From positions 1-64,000 of the forward strand of contig DATKQE010000118.1 of assembly GCA_035532935.1 (NCBI GenBank): a DNA stretch of 64,000 nucleotides. The letters run 5' to 3'. The translations under genes were made by a program, and so were the position numbers. Shown here piece after piece: positions 48,026-57,482 of this stretch (the stretch's first letter is position 1; the number at the start of each line of letters is the position of its first letter). The stretch comes from DATJLY01 sp035532935 (GTDB taxonomy: Bacteria; Pseudomonadota; Alphaproteobacteria; ATCC43930; CGMCC-115725). The notes below the pieces were generated by a model that did not search any database, was not told the origin of the DNA, and saw only the letters and a list, made by a program, of their open reading frames with translations.

Positions 48026-51025
48026 CTATTTCGCTTCGACCGGCGCCCGCCCCGCCTGCATTTCCGTAGCCGGCATAGCATCGTCCCAGCGCTCGACCTC
48101 GACGAGACAGTTGCTCGTGCCCATGGCGTGGGCCTTGGCGATCTGCGTGCGCCCGGGTGACAGCGTGTTGAGCGCGCCGCCGCGCTCGGGGCCGGCGCCG
48201 GGACCCGCCGCGGGCTCGTAAAGCGCCGAGGATTCGTAGCCGTGCACCACGCCCGGCGTGAGCCGCGCGGTCGGAACCGCGGCGCAGATCACGCTGCCGC
48301 GGTCGTTATAGACGCGGACGAGATCGTGACGCCGGATGCCGCGGGCGCGCGCATCCTCGACGTTGATGCGCAGCGCGAGATAGAAATGGCCGCCGACGCG
48401 CACGCGATGGTCGGCGAGATCGTTGATGAAGCTGTCCTTGCCGTCCGATTGCGAGTGAAAGCTGAAGCGCGGATGCGGCGTGACGAGCTGCAGCCGATAG
48501 CGCGACGCGGCCGAAGCGACGGGGCTTTCGGTCGAGCGCACGTATTTGAGGATGGGCGGGCGCTCCGGGTCGTTGGCGTCGAACGCCTTGAGCGTCTCGC
48601 ATTCGAACTCGAACTTGCCGGTGGGCGTGCCGAGGCCCAGGCCGAATTCGCCGCGATATTCGGCCGCGATCGGCAGCGGCTCGGGCACGTCCTTCTTGCG
48701 GCCCTCATAGAACCAGCGGAACGCGACCGGCGCGCGCCGCTCGGGCGGGGGCGCGGGAATGACGTGATAGCCCTTGGCGAGAAACCGCTTCCAGCTTATC
48801 AGCCGCGGCAGATCCGAGGCGTCGAACATGCGCTTCACCCAGTCGAGATCGGTCATCCCCTCCGAATAATAGGCGCCGAGCCCCAGCCGCTTTGCCAGCG
48901 CGAAGAAGATGTCGTAATCCGCCTTCGATTCGCCCAACGGCTCGATGCATTTGTGCTGCAGCGTGACGAGGCGGTGGTTCACCTGCGTCTGCGCATGATG
49001 GGCATAGCCGCTGACGCCCGCCCATTCGCTGATGTCCCAGCGCTCGAAACTGGTGCAGGCCGGCAGGATGACGTCGGCGAACTTGGCCTCGCCCTCCATC
49101 CAGATCGACTGGTTGACGACGAATTCGAGATTGGGTGACCGGTACATGCGGGCGAATCGGCCGCTGTCGGGGAGCGTGCCGAAATTGGTCCCGCCATAGC
49201 GATAGAGCATGCGCACGCGCGCGGCGCCGGGCGCCGGATAGACGATGCGGCCGAACTGGCGGTAGGGCGAGCGCCCGTCGCGCACCCAGCCCTCGGCGCG
49301 CCCGTCGATGATCGCCTCGGGCATATGCAGGCGCGGGATCGCCTGCGCCACCGTGTTCATGGTCGGCAGATGCGGCATGCGCTGATAGAGCCCGATCGCG
49401 GCCGCGGTGTTGACCACGTCGCCGGAGATGCCGCCCTCGGCATAGCCCGGAAACCAGAACGAGAGATCGACCGGCGCGCCCCATTGCAGATTGCCGAAAT
49501 TCACGCCCGGCCGGCCCATCCCCTGCATCGCCGCAAGGCACACCATGGCGCGCGCCCATTGATGGCCGGTCGGGCCGCGGCACGCGCCGCCGAAGCCGTT
49601 GCCGAGCCCGCCGGCGCCGAGATAGGTGCGCTTCGTGCCCCATGCCCGTGCCAGCGCGCGGACCGTGCGCGCCGGCACGCCGGTCTCGCCCTCCTGCCAT
49701 TCCGGCGTCTTGGCGACGCCGTCGTCGCCGCCGAGAATATAGCGCTCCCACGTCGCGAAGCCGTGCGTGCGCGTCTCGACGAAGCGGCGGTCGTAGAGAT
49801 TCTCCTTGATCCAGACATGGGCGATCGCCAGCGCCAGCGCCGCATCGGTCCCCGGGTGCGGCGCGATCCAGGTGCCGCCCAGGAACGCCGCCGTGTGATT
49901 GAGATAGGGATCGATGTGAACGGTCGGGATGCCGAGGGATTTGAGCCATTGGCGGCGGATCGTGCCTTCCTGCCCGCCATAGACGCCGCCCGTCGCCTCG
50001 GCATCGCTCGACCAGAACACCACCATCTCGGCGTGCTGCAACAGGTCCTCGACCGTGCCGTAGCCCTCGGCGAGGCCCATCCGCATGGTGTAGCCCCAAT
50101 GGTGGCTCGCGCCCCAATACCAGCCTTCCCAACTGTCGGGGTTGCTGGCGATCACGGTATGGCCGACGAGATTGGCGAAACGCTGCAGCGCGCTGAAGTA
50201 ATAGCCGATATTGCCCCAGCTATGGTGCGACTGGTGCTGGAAGGCGATGGCGCTCGGCCCATGCGCCTGCTTCACGCGCTTGATCTCGCCTGCGACGATG
50301 TCGAGCGCCTGATCCCACGAGAGGCGCTCGTAAGCGGCAAGGCCGCGCCGCTCGGGATGGCGCGCGCCATCGGGATCGAAATCGACGCGCTTCATGGGGT
50401 AGAGCAGACGGTCGGGCGAATAGACCGCCGATTTCCAATTGAGCGCATGCGGCGCGACGGTCGCCCGGCGCGGCGGCGTGAAGCGGCGGCCGCGCGCCTC
50501 GATCGTCCAAGACGCGCCGTCCTCGGCCGCGAAATCGATCGGCGTCATGCGCACGATGCGCCCGTCCTTGACGAAGACGAAAAGCGGCCCGCCATTGGTC
50601 ATGGTGGTGTAGCGCACGGTGCCGTCGGCCTGGGGCGTGCCGAATTTCCAGCCGGCGCGCGTCGCCGCGACGATGGTCTGGGCGAACCAGCAGGCGAGTT
50701 CCTCGGGCCCGTCGAGGGTGAGGTTGAAGTTCTTCTGCGCGGCCGTCTGCGCCGACCAGTCGATCGGCGGCATCATCAGCCGCGCACCAAGTTCCGCGGT
50801 GGCGAAGGTGAGCGTCACGTCGGGCGTGGGATGGCGTCCGCGCCGCGACCGCACGCGGCCGTCGCCGAACGTATAGGAGCGGGCGACCTTGCCGTCCCGC
50901 GTCGTGATCAGGGCGGTGAGGTTTTTCTCTCCGAGGCGCGCGGCGAACGCTTCATCCCGCCACGCCGCAACGCGGAGGAAAGGACCGAGCAGAGACAGGA
51001 TGAGCGCAAGCCGCGCCTCTGCCAT
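48026..51025 (-). CDS. SCP2-like/pyrogallol-transhydroxylase-like molybdoenzyme fusion
   Basis: A 999-residue protein. From about residue 138 it follows the large subunit of pyrogallol-phloroglucinol transhydroxylase (DMSO-reductase family) end to end: NGGPLFVFVKDGRIVRMTPI, SHHSWGNIGYYFSALQRF, ASNPDSWEGWYWGASHHWGY, QSIWMEGEAKFADVILPACT and PHPRFSFHSQSDGKDSFIND. Mo ligand Ser298 and neighbours Asp297 and His267 correspond to the known active-site Ser, Asp and His, and FPGYAEGG is kept. The first about 130 residues (VARSYTFGDGRVRSRRG... PDVTLTFATAELGARLM) resemble an SCP2 sterol-binding domain, absent in the classical enzyme. No Fe-S cluster motif, and no small Fe-S subunit gene nearby. No Tat signal: cytoplasmic. 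ATG 51025. Confidence 0.9.
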   Translation of the reverse strand: MAEARLALILSLLGPFLRVAAWRDEAFAARLGEKNLTALITTRDGKVARSYTFGDGRVRSRRGRHPTPDVTLTFATAELGARLMMPPIDWSAQTAAQKNFNLTLDGPEELACWFAQTIVAATRAGWKFGTPQADGTVRYTTMTNGGPLFVFVKDGRIVRMTPIDFAAEDGASWTIEARGRRFTPPRRATVAPHALNWKSAVYSPDRLLYPMKRVDFDPDGARHPERRGLAAYERLSWDQALDIVAGEIKRVKQAHGPSAIAFQHQSHHSWGNIGYYFSALQRFANLVGHTVIASNPDSWEGWYWGASHHWGYTMRMGLAEGYGTVEDLLQHAEMVVFWSSDAEATGGVYGGQEGTIRRQWLKSLGIPTVHIDPYLNHTAAFLGGTWIAPHPGTDAALALAIAHVWIKENLYDRRFVETRTHGFATWERYILGGDDGVAKTPEWQEGETGVPARTVRALARAWGTKRTYLGAGGLGNGFGGACRGPTGHQWARAMVCLAAMQGMGRPGVNFGNLQWGAPVDLSFWFPGYAEGGISGDVVNTAAAIGLYQRMPHLPTMNTVAQAIPRLHMPEAIIDGRAEGWVRDGRSPYRQFGRIVYPAPGAARVRMLYRYGGTNFGTLPDSGRFARMYRSPNLEFVVNQSIWMEGEAKFADVILPACTSFERWDISEWAGVSGYAHHAQTQVNHRLVTLQHKCIEPLGESKADYDIFFALAKRLGLGAYYSEGMTDLDWVKRMFDASDLPRLISWKRFLAKGYHVIPAPPPERRAPVAFRWFYEGRKKDVPEPLPIAAEYRGEFGLGLGTPTGKFEFECETLKAFDANDPERPPILKYVRSTESPVASAASRYRLQLVTPHPRFSFHSQSDGKDSFINDLADHRVRVGGHFYLALRINVEDARARGIRRHDLVRVYNDRGSVICAAVPTARLTPGVVHGYESSALYEPAAGPGAGPERGGALNTLSPGRTQIAKAHAMGTSNCLVEVERWDDAMPATEMQAGRAPVEAK

Positions 51026-51059
51026 GCGAACCGTGCCCCGACTGCGCGCGCGGCCGCCG

Positions 51060-51506
51060 CTATCGCCCGGCGGCGGCCCCGGCCGGCGGATCGCACGCCA
51101 CCGTCCCCATCTCCGCCGGCAGCGAGACTTCGATCAGCTCCATCGCATCGGATGTGCCGGTCTCCTGATGGCGCATGCCGCCGGGGATCATCACCGAATC
51201 GCCCGGCGCGAGCCGAACCGCCTTGCCGTCCTCGAATTCGAGATCGATCCAGCCGCTCAGGACATAGACGAGCTGCATGTCGCAGACGTGATAGTGCCAG
51301 CCGGTCGGCTTCGACAGACCCTTTTCGGCCGAGGTCACTTGCGCCCGCATGCGCCCGCCGGTGGCATCGGTGACGCCGAGATCGCGATATTTGAAGAAGG
51401 CGCGCCGTCCCGCGATGTAATGCGGGTCGTTCTTGAAGGCGAGCGCGAGCTTCATCGCCGCCTCGGCCGAACCGACCGGCTGCCGTGCCGTCATCCTGTC
51501 ATCCAT
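51060..51506 (-). CDS. cupin-domain protein
   Basis: A 148-residue single-cupin protein with the metal motif GWHYHVCDMQLVYVLSGWID (HxH...Q) and the second motif PGDSVMIPGGMRHQETG with its His. The usual Glu of the first motif is Gln here, so metal binding may be weaker or use other groups. A Cys follows the second His. The N-terminus (FFKYRDLGVTDATGGRM) is typical of cupins annotated as dioxygenase-like. ATG 51506 follows GAGGGAGAATCG. It lies 34 bp upstream of the transhydroxylase-like gene on the same strand, so co-transcription is likely. Confidence 0.85.
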   Translation of the reverse strand: MDDRMTARQPVGSAEAAMKLALAFKNDPHYIAGRRAFFKYRDLGVTDATGGRMRAQVTSAEKGLSKPTGWHYHVCDMQLVYVLSGWIDLEFEDGKAVRLAPGDSVMIPGGMRHQETGTSDAMELIEVSLPAEMGTVACDPPAGAAAGR

Positions 51507-51606
51507 ATCGATTCTCCCTCGCATGGAAGCGATCCGCGCCGAGCCGCCAGCATAAACGGCATGCGGCGTCCGGGCAACGCACCCCGCCGCCAGCCTGGGG
51601 ACGGGC

Positions 51607-52491
51607 TCAGTCCTTGCCCAGCTTGAATACCTCGCCGGAGAGCGAGCGCGGATCGCGCGGGCCCCAGTTGCCGCGCTCGACCGTGCCGAGGAAATCCTGG
51701 CACACGCGATTGAACAGCGCCGGCTCCTCGAGATTGACGGCATGCCCGGTGCGCGGAAACACCCAGAGCCCGGCGGCGGGGATCGTGCGCCTGAGAAAAA
51801 GGCTCGGCTCGAGGCAGGGGTTGTCCTGGTCGCCGACGACGATGAGGGTCGGAACGGCGAGCTTGCGCAGTTCGTCCTCGAAATCCCACAGCGACGGCCG
51901 CAGCGCCTGGTAATTGCGCAGCGTCAGCGCCGAGCCCTTGGCCGAATGCTCGCCCAGATGCTGCACGAACTCGGCCCAGCCGCGCGGGTCCTTGTTCTGC
52001 AACTGCACGCGGGTTGGACTCTCGGCCAGTTGCGGCGCGAGCGCGGCCGAGCCGCGTTCGAGGAACTGCGTGGCCGTCGCGCGCGTCTGTGCCTGGAACG
52101 ACGCGCGTTCGGCCGGAACCGCGCCCGAGCCGCAGCCGGCGAGGACGAGCGCGCTCGCCATGGCGGGATAGCGCAGGCCGAATTGCAGCGCCGCATAGGC
52201 GCCCATGCTCAGCCCGATGACATGCGCCTTGTCGATGGCGAGATGGCGCAGGATGGCGGTGATGTCGTCGGTCGCGTGGCGATAGCCATAGGCGTCGTCG
52301 CCTTCGGGCACGTCCGACGGCGGATAGCCGCGCGCGGCAAAGGCGATGCAGCGGTATTCGCGCGCGAACCAGCGAATCTGCGTCTCCCACTCGCGATGGT
52401 CGGCGCCGAATTCGTGCACGAAGACGATCGGATGGCCGTGTCCCGTCTCCTCGTAATAAAGCCGCGCGCCGGTCGATGGGGCAAAGGGCAT
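51607..52491 (-). CDS. alpha/beta-hydrolase
   Basis: A 294-residue alpha/beta-hydrolase fold enzyme. The core begins RLYYEETGHGHPIVFVHEFG, then FAARGYPPSD, with nucleophile Ser95 in VIGLSMGAYAALQFGLRYPA. The acid is in IVVGDQDNPC and the base His in RTGHAVNLEEP. The typical HG of the oxyanion site is HE (FVHEFGAD). Relatives include meta-cleavage-product hydrolases and 3-oxoadipate enol-lactonases, so an aromatic-pathway ester or C-C bond hydrolysis is possible. It is 18 bp downstream of the SDR gene on the same strand. Confidence 0.93.
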   Translation of the reverse strand: MPFAPSTGARLYYEETGHGHPIVFVHEFGADHREWETQIRWFAREYRCIAFAARGYPPSDVPEGDDAYGYRHATDDITAILRHLAIDKAHVIGLSMGAYAALQFGLRYPAMASALVLAGCGSGAVPAERASFQAQTRATATQFLERGSAALAPQLAESPTRVQLQNKDPRGWAEFVQHLGEHSAKGSALTLRNYQALRPSLWDFEDELRKLAVPTLIVVGDQDNPCLEPSLFLRRTIPAAGLWVFPRTGHAVNLEEPALFNRVCQDFLGTVERGNWGPRDPRSLSGEVFKLGKD

Positions 52492-52509
52492 GGTTCCGTC
52501 TCCTGTCGA

Positions 52510-53292
52510 TCAATCCGCCACGAACGCGCGGCGCAGCTTTGCCATGCCGCCGATCCAGCGGTCGTAATCGGTGGCCTTGCGCCGCATGTAATCGGCAACC
52601 TGCGGATGCGGCAGGATGAGAAATCCTTCCCGCTCCAGCCCCGCCACCACGCCGTCGGCGACTTGATCCGGCGACAGCACGCCGTCGCCGTGCTGCGGGC
52701 CGGGGCCGCCGTCGCGCAACAGCCTGGTGTCGACGCCCTGCGGGCACAGGACGAAAACGCGGATATTGTCGTCGCGATGCGCGATCGCCAGGCTCTCGGC
52801 AAAGCCGATCGCCGCGTGCTTCGTCGTCGAATAGACCGCGTTGCCGATCTGCGACAACAGTCCCGCCGCCGAGACCGTCAGCAGAAAGGCGCCGCCGCCG
52901 CGCGCCTTCATCCGCGGCACCAGCACGCGGGCGGCATGGACATGCCCCATCACATTGACCGACCACGCGCGCTGCCAGGCCTCGTCCGGTGCGCCGGCGA
53001 CATGGCCCGCCGGATCGCGTGCGCCGAAGATGCCGGCATTGGAGCAGTAGAGATCGATCGGGCCGCCGCGCCGCTCGGCCGCGTCGATGAGGCGCGCCAC
53101 GTCGGCGGCGCTGGCGACGTCGCAGGCAAATCCTTCGCTGCCTACCGACCGCGCCACCTCGCGCGCGCCGTCGCCGTCGATATCGGCGACGATCACCGCC
53201 TTGGCGCCCTCGCGGTGAAAGCGCTCGCACAGCGCCTTGCCGATGCCCGCGGCGCCGCCGGTCACGACCACCGTCCGGTCACGGAGCTTCAT
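52510..53292 (-). CDS. short-chain dehydrogenase/reductase
   Basis: A 260-residue NAD(P)-dependent SDR. The cofactor motif is VVVTGGAAGIGKAL, followed by IVADIDGDGA (Asp, which favours NAD). NAG is in YCSNAGIFG, the catalytic Ser in LTVSAAGLL, and Tyr and Lys in YSTTKHAAIGF. It ends with a C-terminal helical tail (YMRRKATDYDRWIGGMAK). Gene order SDR then alpha/beta-hydrolase suggests an operon. ATG 53292; downstream 53293-53412 between this gene and the small secreted-protein gene shows nothing notable. Confidence 0.95.
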   Translation of the reverse strand: MKLRDRTVVVTGGAAGIGKALCERFHREGAKAVIVADIDGDGAREVARSVGSEGFACDVASAADVARLIDAAERRGGPIDLYCSNAGIFGARDPAGHVAGAPDEAWQRAWSVNVMGHVHAARVLVPRMKARGGGAFLLTVSAAGLLSQIGNAVYSTTKHAAIGFAESLAIAHRDDNIRVFVLCPQGVDTRLLRDGGPGPQHGDGVLSPDQVADGVVAGLEREGFLILPHPQVADYMRRKATDYDRWIGGMAKLRRAFVAD

Positions 53293-53412
53293 GCCACATC
53301 TCGTTCGATGCGCGAAATCACGGCACCCGGCGCTGCCGGTCGCTGGCCCTGCTGACCGCCAGCCAGGAGAGATCGCCCGCTCCCGCCACCACCGATGCCG
53401 GCGGCGCGCGGT

Positions 53413-53700
53413 TCAGTTCTGCTCCTGGTAGACCTCACCCTTCGGCGTGAGTGCGACGTAGACGGCGGCGCTGCCCTTCATCGCCTGGCCGTGCCAGACA
53501 TTGTCGCAGCCCTTCTTGAGCGCGCGGACATGGCTATAGCCCGCGGCCTCGATCTTCTTGGTCGCCGAGGCGACCGTGGATTTGTCGATCTTGTCGCCGG
53601 GACCGCAGGCCGCATAAGCCGGCCGTACCGGTCCATAGGCGTATCCCGCCCCCACCGCCGCGAGGGTCACAAGTGCAAGGGTTGCTCCCTTCCAACGCAT
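53413..53700 (-). CDS. small exported protein, PepSY-like
   Basis: A 95-residue protein with a signal peptide (MRWKGATLALVTLAAVGAGY then RPAYAA, cleavage after AYA). The mature part is SHVRALKKGCDNVWHGQAM ending VYVALTPKGEVYQEQN, with the helix/strand pattern of PepSY-type domains (KIEAAGYSHV... WHGQA...  Y V x L x P x G). It probably resides in the periplasm as an inhibitor or binding protein; this is inference. ATG 53700 has AAGGAG 7 bases upstream; the in-frame ATG at 53721 is less likely. It sits 29 bp downstream of the UbiD-type gene. Confidence 0.75.
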   Translation of the reverse strand: MRWKGATLALVTLAAVGAGYAYGPVRPAYAACGPGDKIDKSTVASATKKIEAAGYSHVRALKKGCDNVWHGQAMKGSAAVYVALTPKGEVYQEQN

Positions 53701-53729
53701 TGTCGTGCTCCTTGTCGCCAAAGCCCGGT

Positions 53730-55340
53730 TCAGGTTCCTTCATTGGGATCGTGATAGAGCGCGCCGACGATCCCGGTGACGCCCGGCCGCGACTCGCTGA
53801 GGTAGTAGCGGCCGTCGCGGTCGCGGCCGAGCCGTCCGGCCGTACGCAGCGCATCGAGCGCGCCGGCGACCTCGCGGCCGTCGTCGCTGCCGACCCCTTC
53901 GACGATGTCGGCATAGAACATCGGCCCCGCGGCCAGCGCCTGCTCAACCGATTGGAAGCGCGCCGGACCCTTGAACACCTTGGCGGCGCTGCGCGTCAGC
54001 GGAATCTGGCCGTCGCGGCCGAACGGCCGGGTGCAGTCGAAGCCGGCCTTGGCCCCGGTGCGGCGGCCCTGCAGCGACGGGTCCATCGTCATGCCCATCA
54101 TCCCCTGCAGGATCATCAGGTCCTGATCGGCCTGGAACCGGGTCCCGAGCGCCCATTCCACCTGGCGTTCGTCGTGGATGTCGATGTCCTCGTCGAAGAC
54201 GTAGATGTGCTTCAGCCGCATGATGCCGCCGAAGAGCGCGGCAATCGCCGCCTTGGCCTCGCCGTAGACGCGCTGCTTGATCGCGACGCGCAGCGTGTTC
54301 GAGCCGCCCGAGACCAAGCGCAGAGAGACCGCGACCGGCTCGCGCACGCTGGATTTGAGGATCTTCATCGCCTCGGCCTCGGTGCGCATCGCCGAGATGT
54401 TGGCGCTGTCGGTCTGGTCGAGCACGAAGGCCGAGCCGTGCAGCAGCGTGTGGTGCAGCACGTCGCTGCGCATGGTGATGGCGGTGCAGTGGAACACCGG
54501 ATCCATGTGGATCGCACCGTAATATCCCATGTACTCGCCGTAGGGTCCTTCCGGCTCGACATAGCCGCGCTCGTCGAGATAGCCCTCGAGCGTCATCTCG
54601 GCATCGGCCGGGACGAGGATGTCGTTGGTGAGGCTCTTGACCACCGGCGCGGGCTCGCCGCGAAAGCCGGCGACGAGCGCCAACTCGTCGCCGGGCAGGC
54701 GCGTCGTCGCCGCGACGAAATCGAGCGGGTGGGCGCCGACGGTGAAGGTGATCGGCAGCTTCTGGCCGCGCGCGACGCAGCCCTGATAGATGCGCTTGAG
54801 GTCCGACGGTGCGGTCACGTTGGTGCCGGTCTCGGTGCGATTGCGCAGGCTCAGGCGCCGGCAGCCGACATTCCGCCGCCCGGTCGCCGGATCGATGACA
54901 TAATCGATGGCGGCGCTCAGATAGCAGCTCCCGTCATAGGCGTGATGCGGATAGAACGGCAGCTTGGCGAGATCGACGTCCTTGCCGGTGAGCTTCACCG
55001 CGTGGACCGGCGCCTCGTCGGACGAGATTTCGACCAGCGGCTGCGGATTGGCGAGGCGCTTGAAATACTCGTCATAGAGCTTGTCCTCGGTGGTGTCGAA
55101 GGCGGCGGCGACGCGGCGCCGGTTGCCCGCGGTCTTGGCGACGAGTTCGACCCGCTCCGGTCCCGCCTGGCGGAACAGCACCGCCTTGTCCGTCCCCTCG
55201 ATGATGGCGCTGACGGCGGTGAGCGGCACCGGCTCGTCATGGACCTCCACCTCGCCCAGCTCGATCAGGCGGTCGACGAACCGGCGCAGGCGGTATTTTT
55301 CGACATCGACGCCCGACGCGGCGCGGGTCCTGGCTCTCAT
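53730..55340 (-). CDS. UbiD-family decarboxylase
   Basis: A 536-residue prenylated-FMN-dependent (de)carboxylase of the UbiD superfamily, which includes enzymes for hydroxybenzoates, gallate, phenyl phosphate and acrylates. Family features are LRRFVDRLIELGEVEVHDEP, LPFYPHHAYDGSCYLSAAID, ASIG-type position LPITFTVGAHP, YGEYMGYYGAIHMDPVFHC and the DEDIDIHDERQVEWALGTRF acid cluster, which holds the catalytic E-D-E equivalents. Cofactor supply by UbiX is not seen in the window. ATG 55340 follows GAGGAAATATC. Together with PobA, transhydroxylase-like and VOC genes it supports hydroxybenzoate/polyphenol breakdown. Confidence 0.95.
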   Translation of the reverse strand: MRARTRAASGVDVEKYRLRRFVDRLIELGEVEVHDEPVPLTAVSAIIEGTDKAVLFRQAGPERVELVAKTAGNRRRVAAAFDTTEDKLYDEYFKRLANPQPLVEISSDEAPVHAVKLTGKDVDLAKLPFYPHHAYDGSCYLSAAIDYVIDPATGRRNVGCRRLSLRNRTETGTNVTAPSDLKRIYQGCVARGQKLPITFTVGAHPLDFVAATTRLPGDELALVAGFRGEPAPVVKSLTNDILVPADAEMTLEGYLDERGYVEPEGPYGEYMGYYGAIHMDPVFHCTAITMRSDVLHHTLLHGSAFVLDQTDSANISAMRTEAEAMKILKSSVREPVAVSLRLVSGGSNTLRVAIKQRVYGEAKAAIAALFGGIMRLKHIYVFDEDIDIHDERQVEWALGTRFQADQDLMILQGMMGMTMDPSLQGRRTGAKAGFDCTRPFGRDGQIPLTRSAAKVFKGPARFQSVEQALAAGPMFYADIVEGVGSDDGREVAGALDALRTAGRLGRDRDGRYYLSESRPGVTGIVGALYHDPNEGT

Positions 55341-55484
55341 GATATTTCCTCGGCATGGACAGGGTTGATCGCGACGCCGGCCCTGCGCGCGGCACGACCT
55401 TCGTCATCGTCTCGGCGAAGGGAAAGGTTACCCGATCCGCGCGGCAGGGTCGAGCACCGCAAGTGCGGCGCCTGCACCCGCCGG

Positions 55485-56459
55485 TCAGCGCGGCGCCGCG
55501 ACCGCTGCCGGGGCGAAGAACGTGCCGAGCCACCGGTCGAACTTGAAATCCGAGTAGGCTGCGTTCGCGTTGCCCGGCGTAAGGGTGATCTCGCCGAACT
55601 TGATGATCCGCTTGCCATCGGTATAGAGATCGATGCGCGCGAACTCGAGGTCCGCAGCAATTTTTTCCGCGACCTCGATCAGCGCGTCGAGATTGTCCGG
55701 CCGGCGCCGCTGCGCGATCTCATACCCTCGATAAGCGACGGGCAAATGCTTCCAGGTCACGTCATAGTTGGCGCACCGGTGCCGCGTGTAGCGATCCAGG
55801 TGAACCTGGATCATGCGAGCCTTCCCTTTGAAGCAGAAGATCTTGAAGCCATCCGGCGCGGTGCCGGGGTTGAAATCGAAGAAGACTTCCAGGAACAACC
55901 GGGGCTTTGCGGTGCAGTACTGCCACTCGCCCCAGGCATAACCGAAGCGGGACGCGAGCCACTCCGCCGCCCGCTTCTCGATCTCGCCGCGCCGGGTCAC
56001 GAGGTCGGCGGGCAAATTCAGGATCTGGTTCGTCCCGGAGCCGAGGCTTGACTTAAGGACGAACCGGCCGGATGGCAGCGCGCCTTCGAACAGCGCGTCG
56101 ATCGCGTCGCCGACCCAGACGACCGAAGGCAGGATCGCGTCGCCGAGGCGTGCCTGCACATAGGCGCGTGCTTCGAGCTTGTCTGCGAGCGACGGCATCG
56201 GCAGCGCGGCAAAAAATTTGCGCACGAAGATATGCTCGTTGAAGCTCGACGGCGCCGCAAGCATCGGTACGAAGCCATGCGTATTCTTGAAGATTTGAGC
56301 GCTGAACACGAGTGCGGAAACGAAATCCGTCGCAGGATAGAAATCGACGCCGCGCATCGTGCCGCGCGGCGCCGGCTGCAGCCAGCGGCCGGTGGCGACC
56401 ATGGTCCCGAGTTGTCCGACGATGTTCGCGGCGACCGTCGGATCTATGACGACGGCCAT
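55485..56459 (-). CDS. TupA-like ATP-grasp protein
   Basis: A 324-residue protein of the TupA-like ATP-grasp family, whose founder makes teichuronopeptide and whose proteobacterial members lie mostly in polysaccharide clusters. Features are FNEHIFVRKFFAALPMPSLA, RFVLKSSLGSGTNQIL (phosphate-binding loop), EWQYCTAKPRLFLEVFFD, DGFKIFCFKGKARMIQVHLD and FARIDLYTDGKRIIKFGEIT with the metal-binding acidic residues. It should link an amino acid or carboxylate to a sugar or polymer using ATP. It is alone here, without glycosyltransferases. ATG 56459 has no strong ribosome site; a frame extension to 56585 exists but is unlike the family. Confidence 0.85.
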   Translation of the reverse strand: MAVVIDPTVAANIVGQLGTMVATGRWLQPAPRGTMRGVDFYPATDFVSALVFSAQIFKNTHGFVPMLAAPSSFNEHIFVRKFFAALPMPSLADKLEARAYVQARLGDAILPSVVWVGDAIDALFEGALPSGRFVLKSSLGSGTNQILNLPADLVTRRGEIEKRAAEWLASRFGYAWGEWQYCTAKPRLFLEVFFDFNPGTAPDGFKIFCFKGKARMIQVHLDRYTRHRCANYDVTWKHLPVAYRGYEIAQRRRPDNLDALIEVAEKIAADLEFARIDLYTDGKRIIKFGEITLTPGNANAAYSDFKFDRWLGTFFAPAAVAAPR

Positions 56460-56648
56460 CGCTATCCGTCGCCGCGCGCCCGCCCAGCCGCCGCGATGGC
56501 CGGGCGCTGGTCCGTCAAAATTCCGCCGGCCATGGCCACAAAGCGCCCCGCACCCTGTCCCCGCACGCCGGCATGCGGCGTTCAATCATTTTTTGCCGCT
56601 TCGAGATTGCCAAGTGCTTAATCCTCGACCGGCCGCTACCGCTCCGGC

Positions 56649-57482
56649 TCAGAAGAAGGCGATGGTGCGGATCTCGATGCTCTCGCGCGGGCGCGCGCCG
56701 GGCGGCGCGGTCGGATCGTCGAAGGCGGTGTGCGCGGTCCACCGCGCGCGGCCGTCCTGCAGCGAATCATAGACCTTGAACACCAGCGCCTCGTCGCGGC
56801 GCATCTGCGGGAACCAATACCAGCGATGCGCCGGATTGTATTTCACCGCATAGGTCTGGCCGACGCGGTTGGGATAGCGCCGCTCCGACACCACGAGATC
56901 CTCGGGCGCGATGCTGCGCGCGTCGCAGATCGCGAGCGGGAAGGTCTCGACCGGGTGGCGGATCGGCCGCCACACCTGAACGATGGCGAAGCGGCGCTGC
57001 AGCAGCGCCTCGGCCTCGTCCGGGAGCAGGTCGCGCACGCGCTGCGGTGCCGACCACTCGGTATAGTCGTTGTGCACGCGCTGCACCGGCTCGCGGAGCT
57101 TCTTCTCCTCGCGGAAATCGTCATCGGCGGTGCGCACCGTGTGATCGAACACGACGACGCGCGTTGCGCCGCTCTCGGCCTTGATCAGCGCCTCCATCTC
57201 CTTGTAGTAGACGCGGCGCACTTCGGCATCGTCGAGAAAATCCGCGACCTTGGTGTCGTGGCGGATGAAATGGAAGCCTTCGCGCTCGAGCGCGAAGCGG
57301 TCGGCCAGCGGGCGGCCATTGCGGATGACGACGCGATGCGGGTCGCGCGTGCCGCCATAGCGCACCTCGGTCGAGCCTGGTCCGCCGGTATAGGTGAAGG
57401 GCGTATCGCCCGTCTCGACAAGATAGTTGACCGTCGCCTCGATGGTTTCCGGGGCCGTGTCCTGCTCGGCGATCTGAACCAT
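56649..57482 (-). CDS. CmcJ/NvfI-family oxygenase-like protein
   Basis: A 277-residue protein of the CmcJ/NvfI family, known from cephamycin biosynthesis (CmcJ) and fungal meroterpenoid formation (NvfI, an Fe(II)/2-oxoglutarate-type enzyme). Family marks are ATVNYLVETG at the start, VVVFDHTVR, the metal motif VHNDYTEWSAPQRVRDLLP (HxD), IVQVWRPI, YPNRVGQTYAVKYNPAHRWY and WTAHTAFDDP with the distal His. In alphaproteobacteria these genes are widespread but unassigned. ATG 57482 follows GAAGGAGGCTCC. It is divergent from pobA across 167 bp. Confidence 0.87.
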   Translation of the reverse strand: MVQIAEQDTAPETIEATVNYLVETGDTPFTYTGGPGSTEVRYGGTRDPHRVVIRNGRPLADRFALEREGFHFIRHDTKVADFLDDAEVRRVYYKEMEALIKAESGATRVVVFDHTVRTADDDFREEKKLREPVQRVHNDYTEWSAPQRVRDLLPDEAEALLQRRFAIVQVWRPIRHPVETFPLAICDARSIAPEDLVVSERRYPNRVGQTYAVKYNPAHRWYWFPQMRRDEALVFKVYDSLQDGRARWTAHTAFDDPTAPPGARPRESIEIRTIAFF

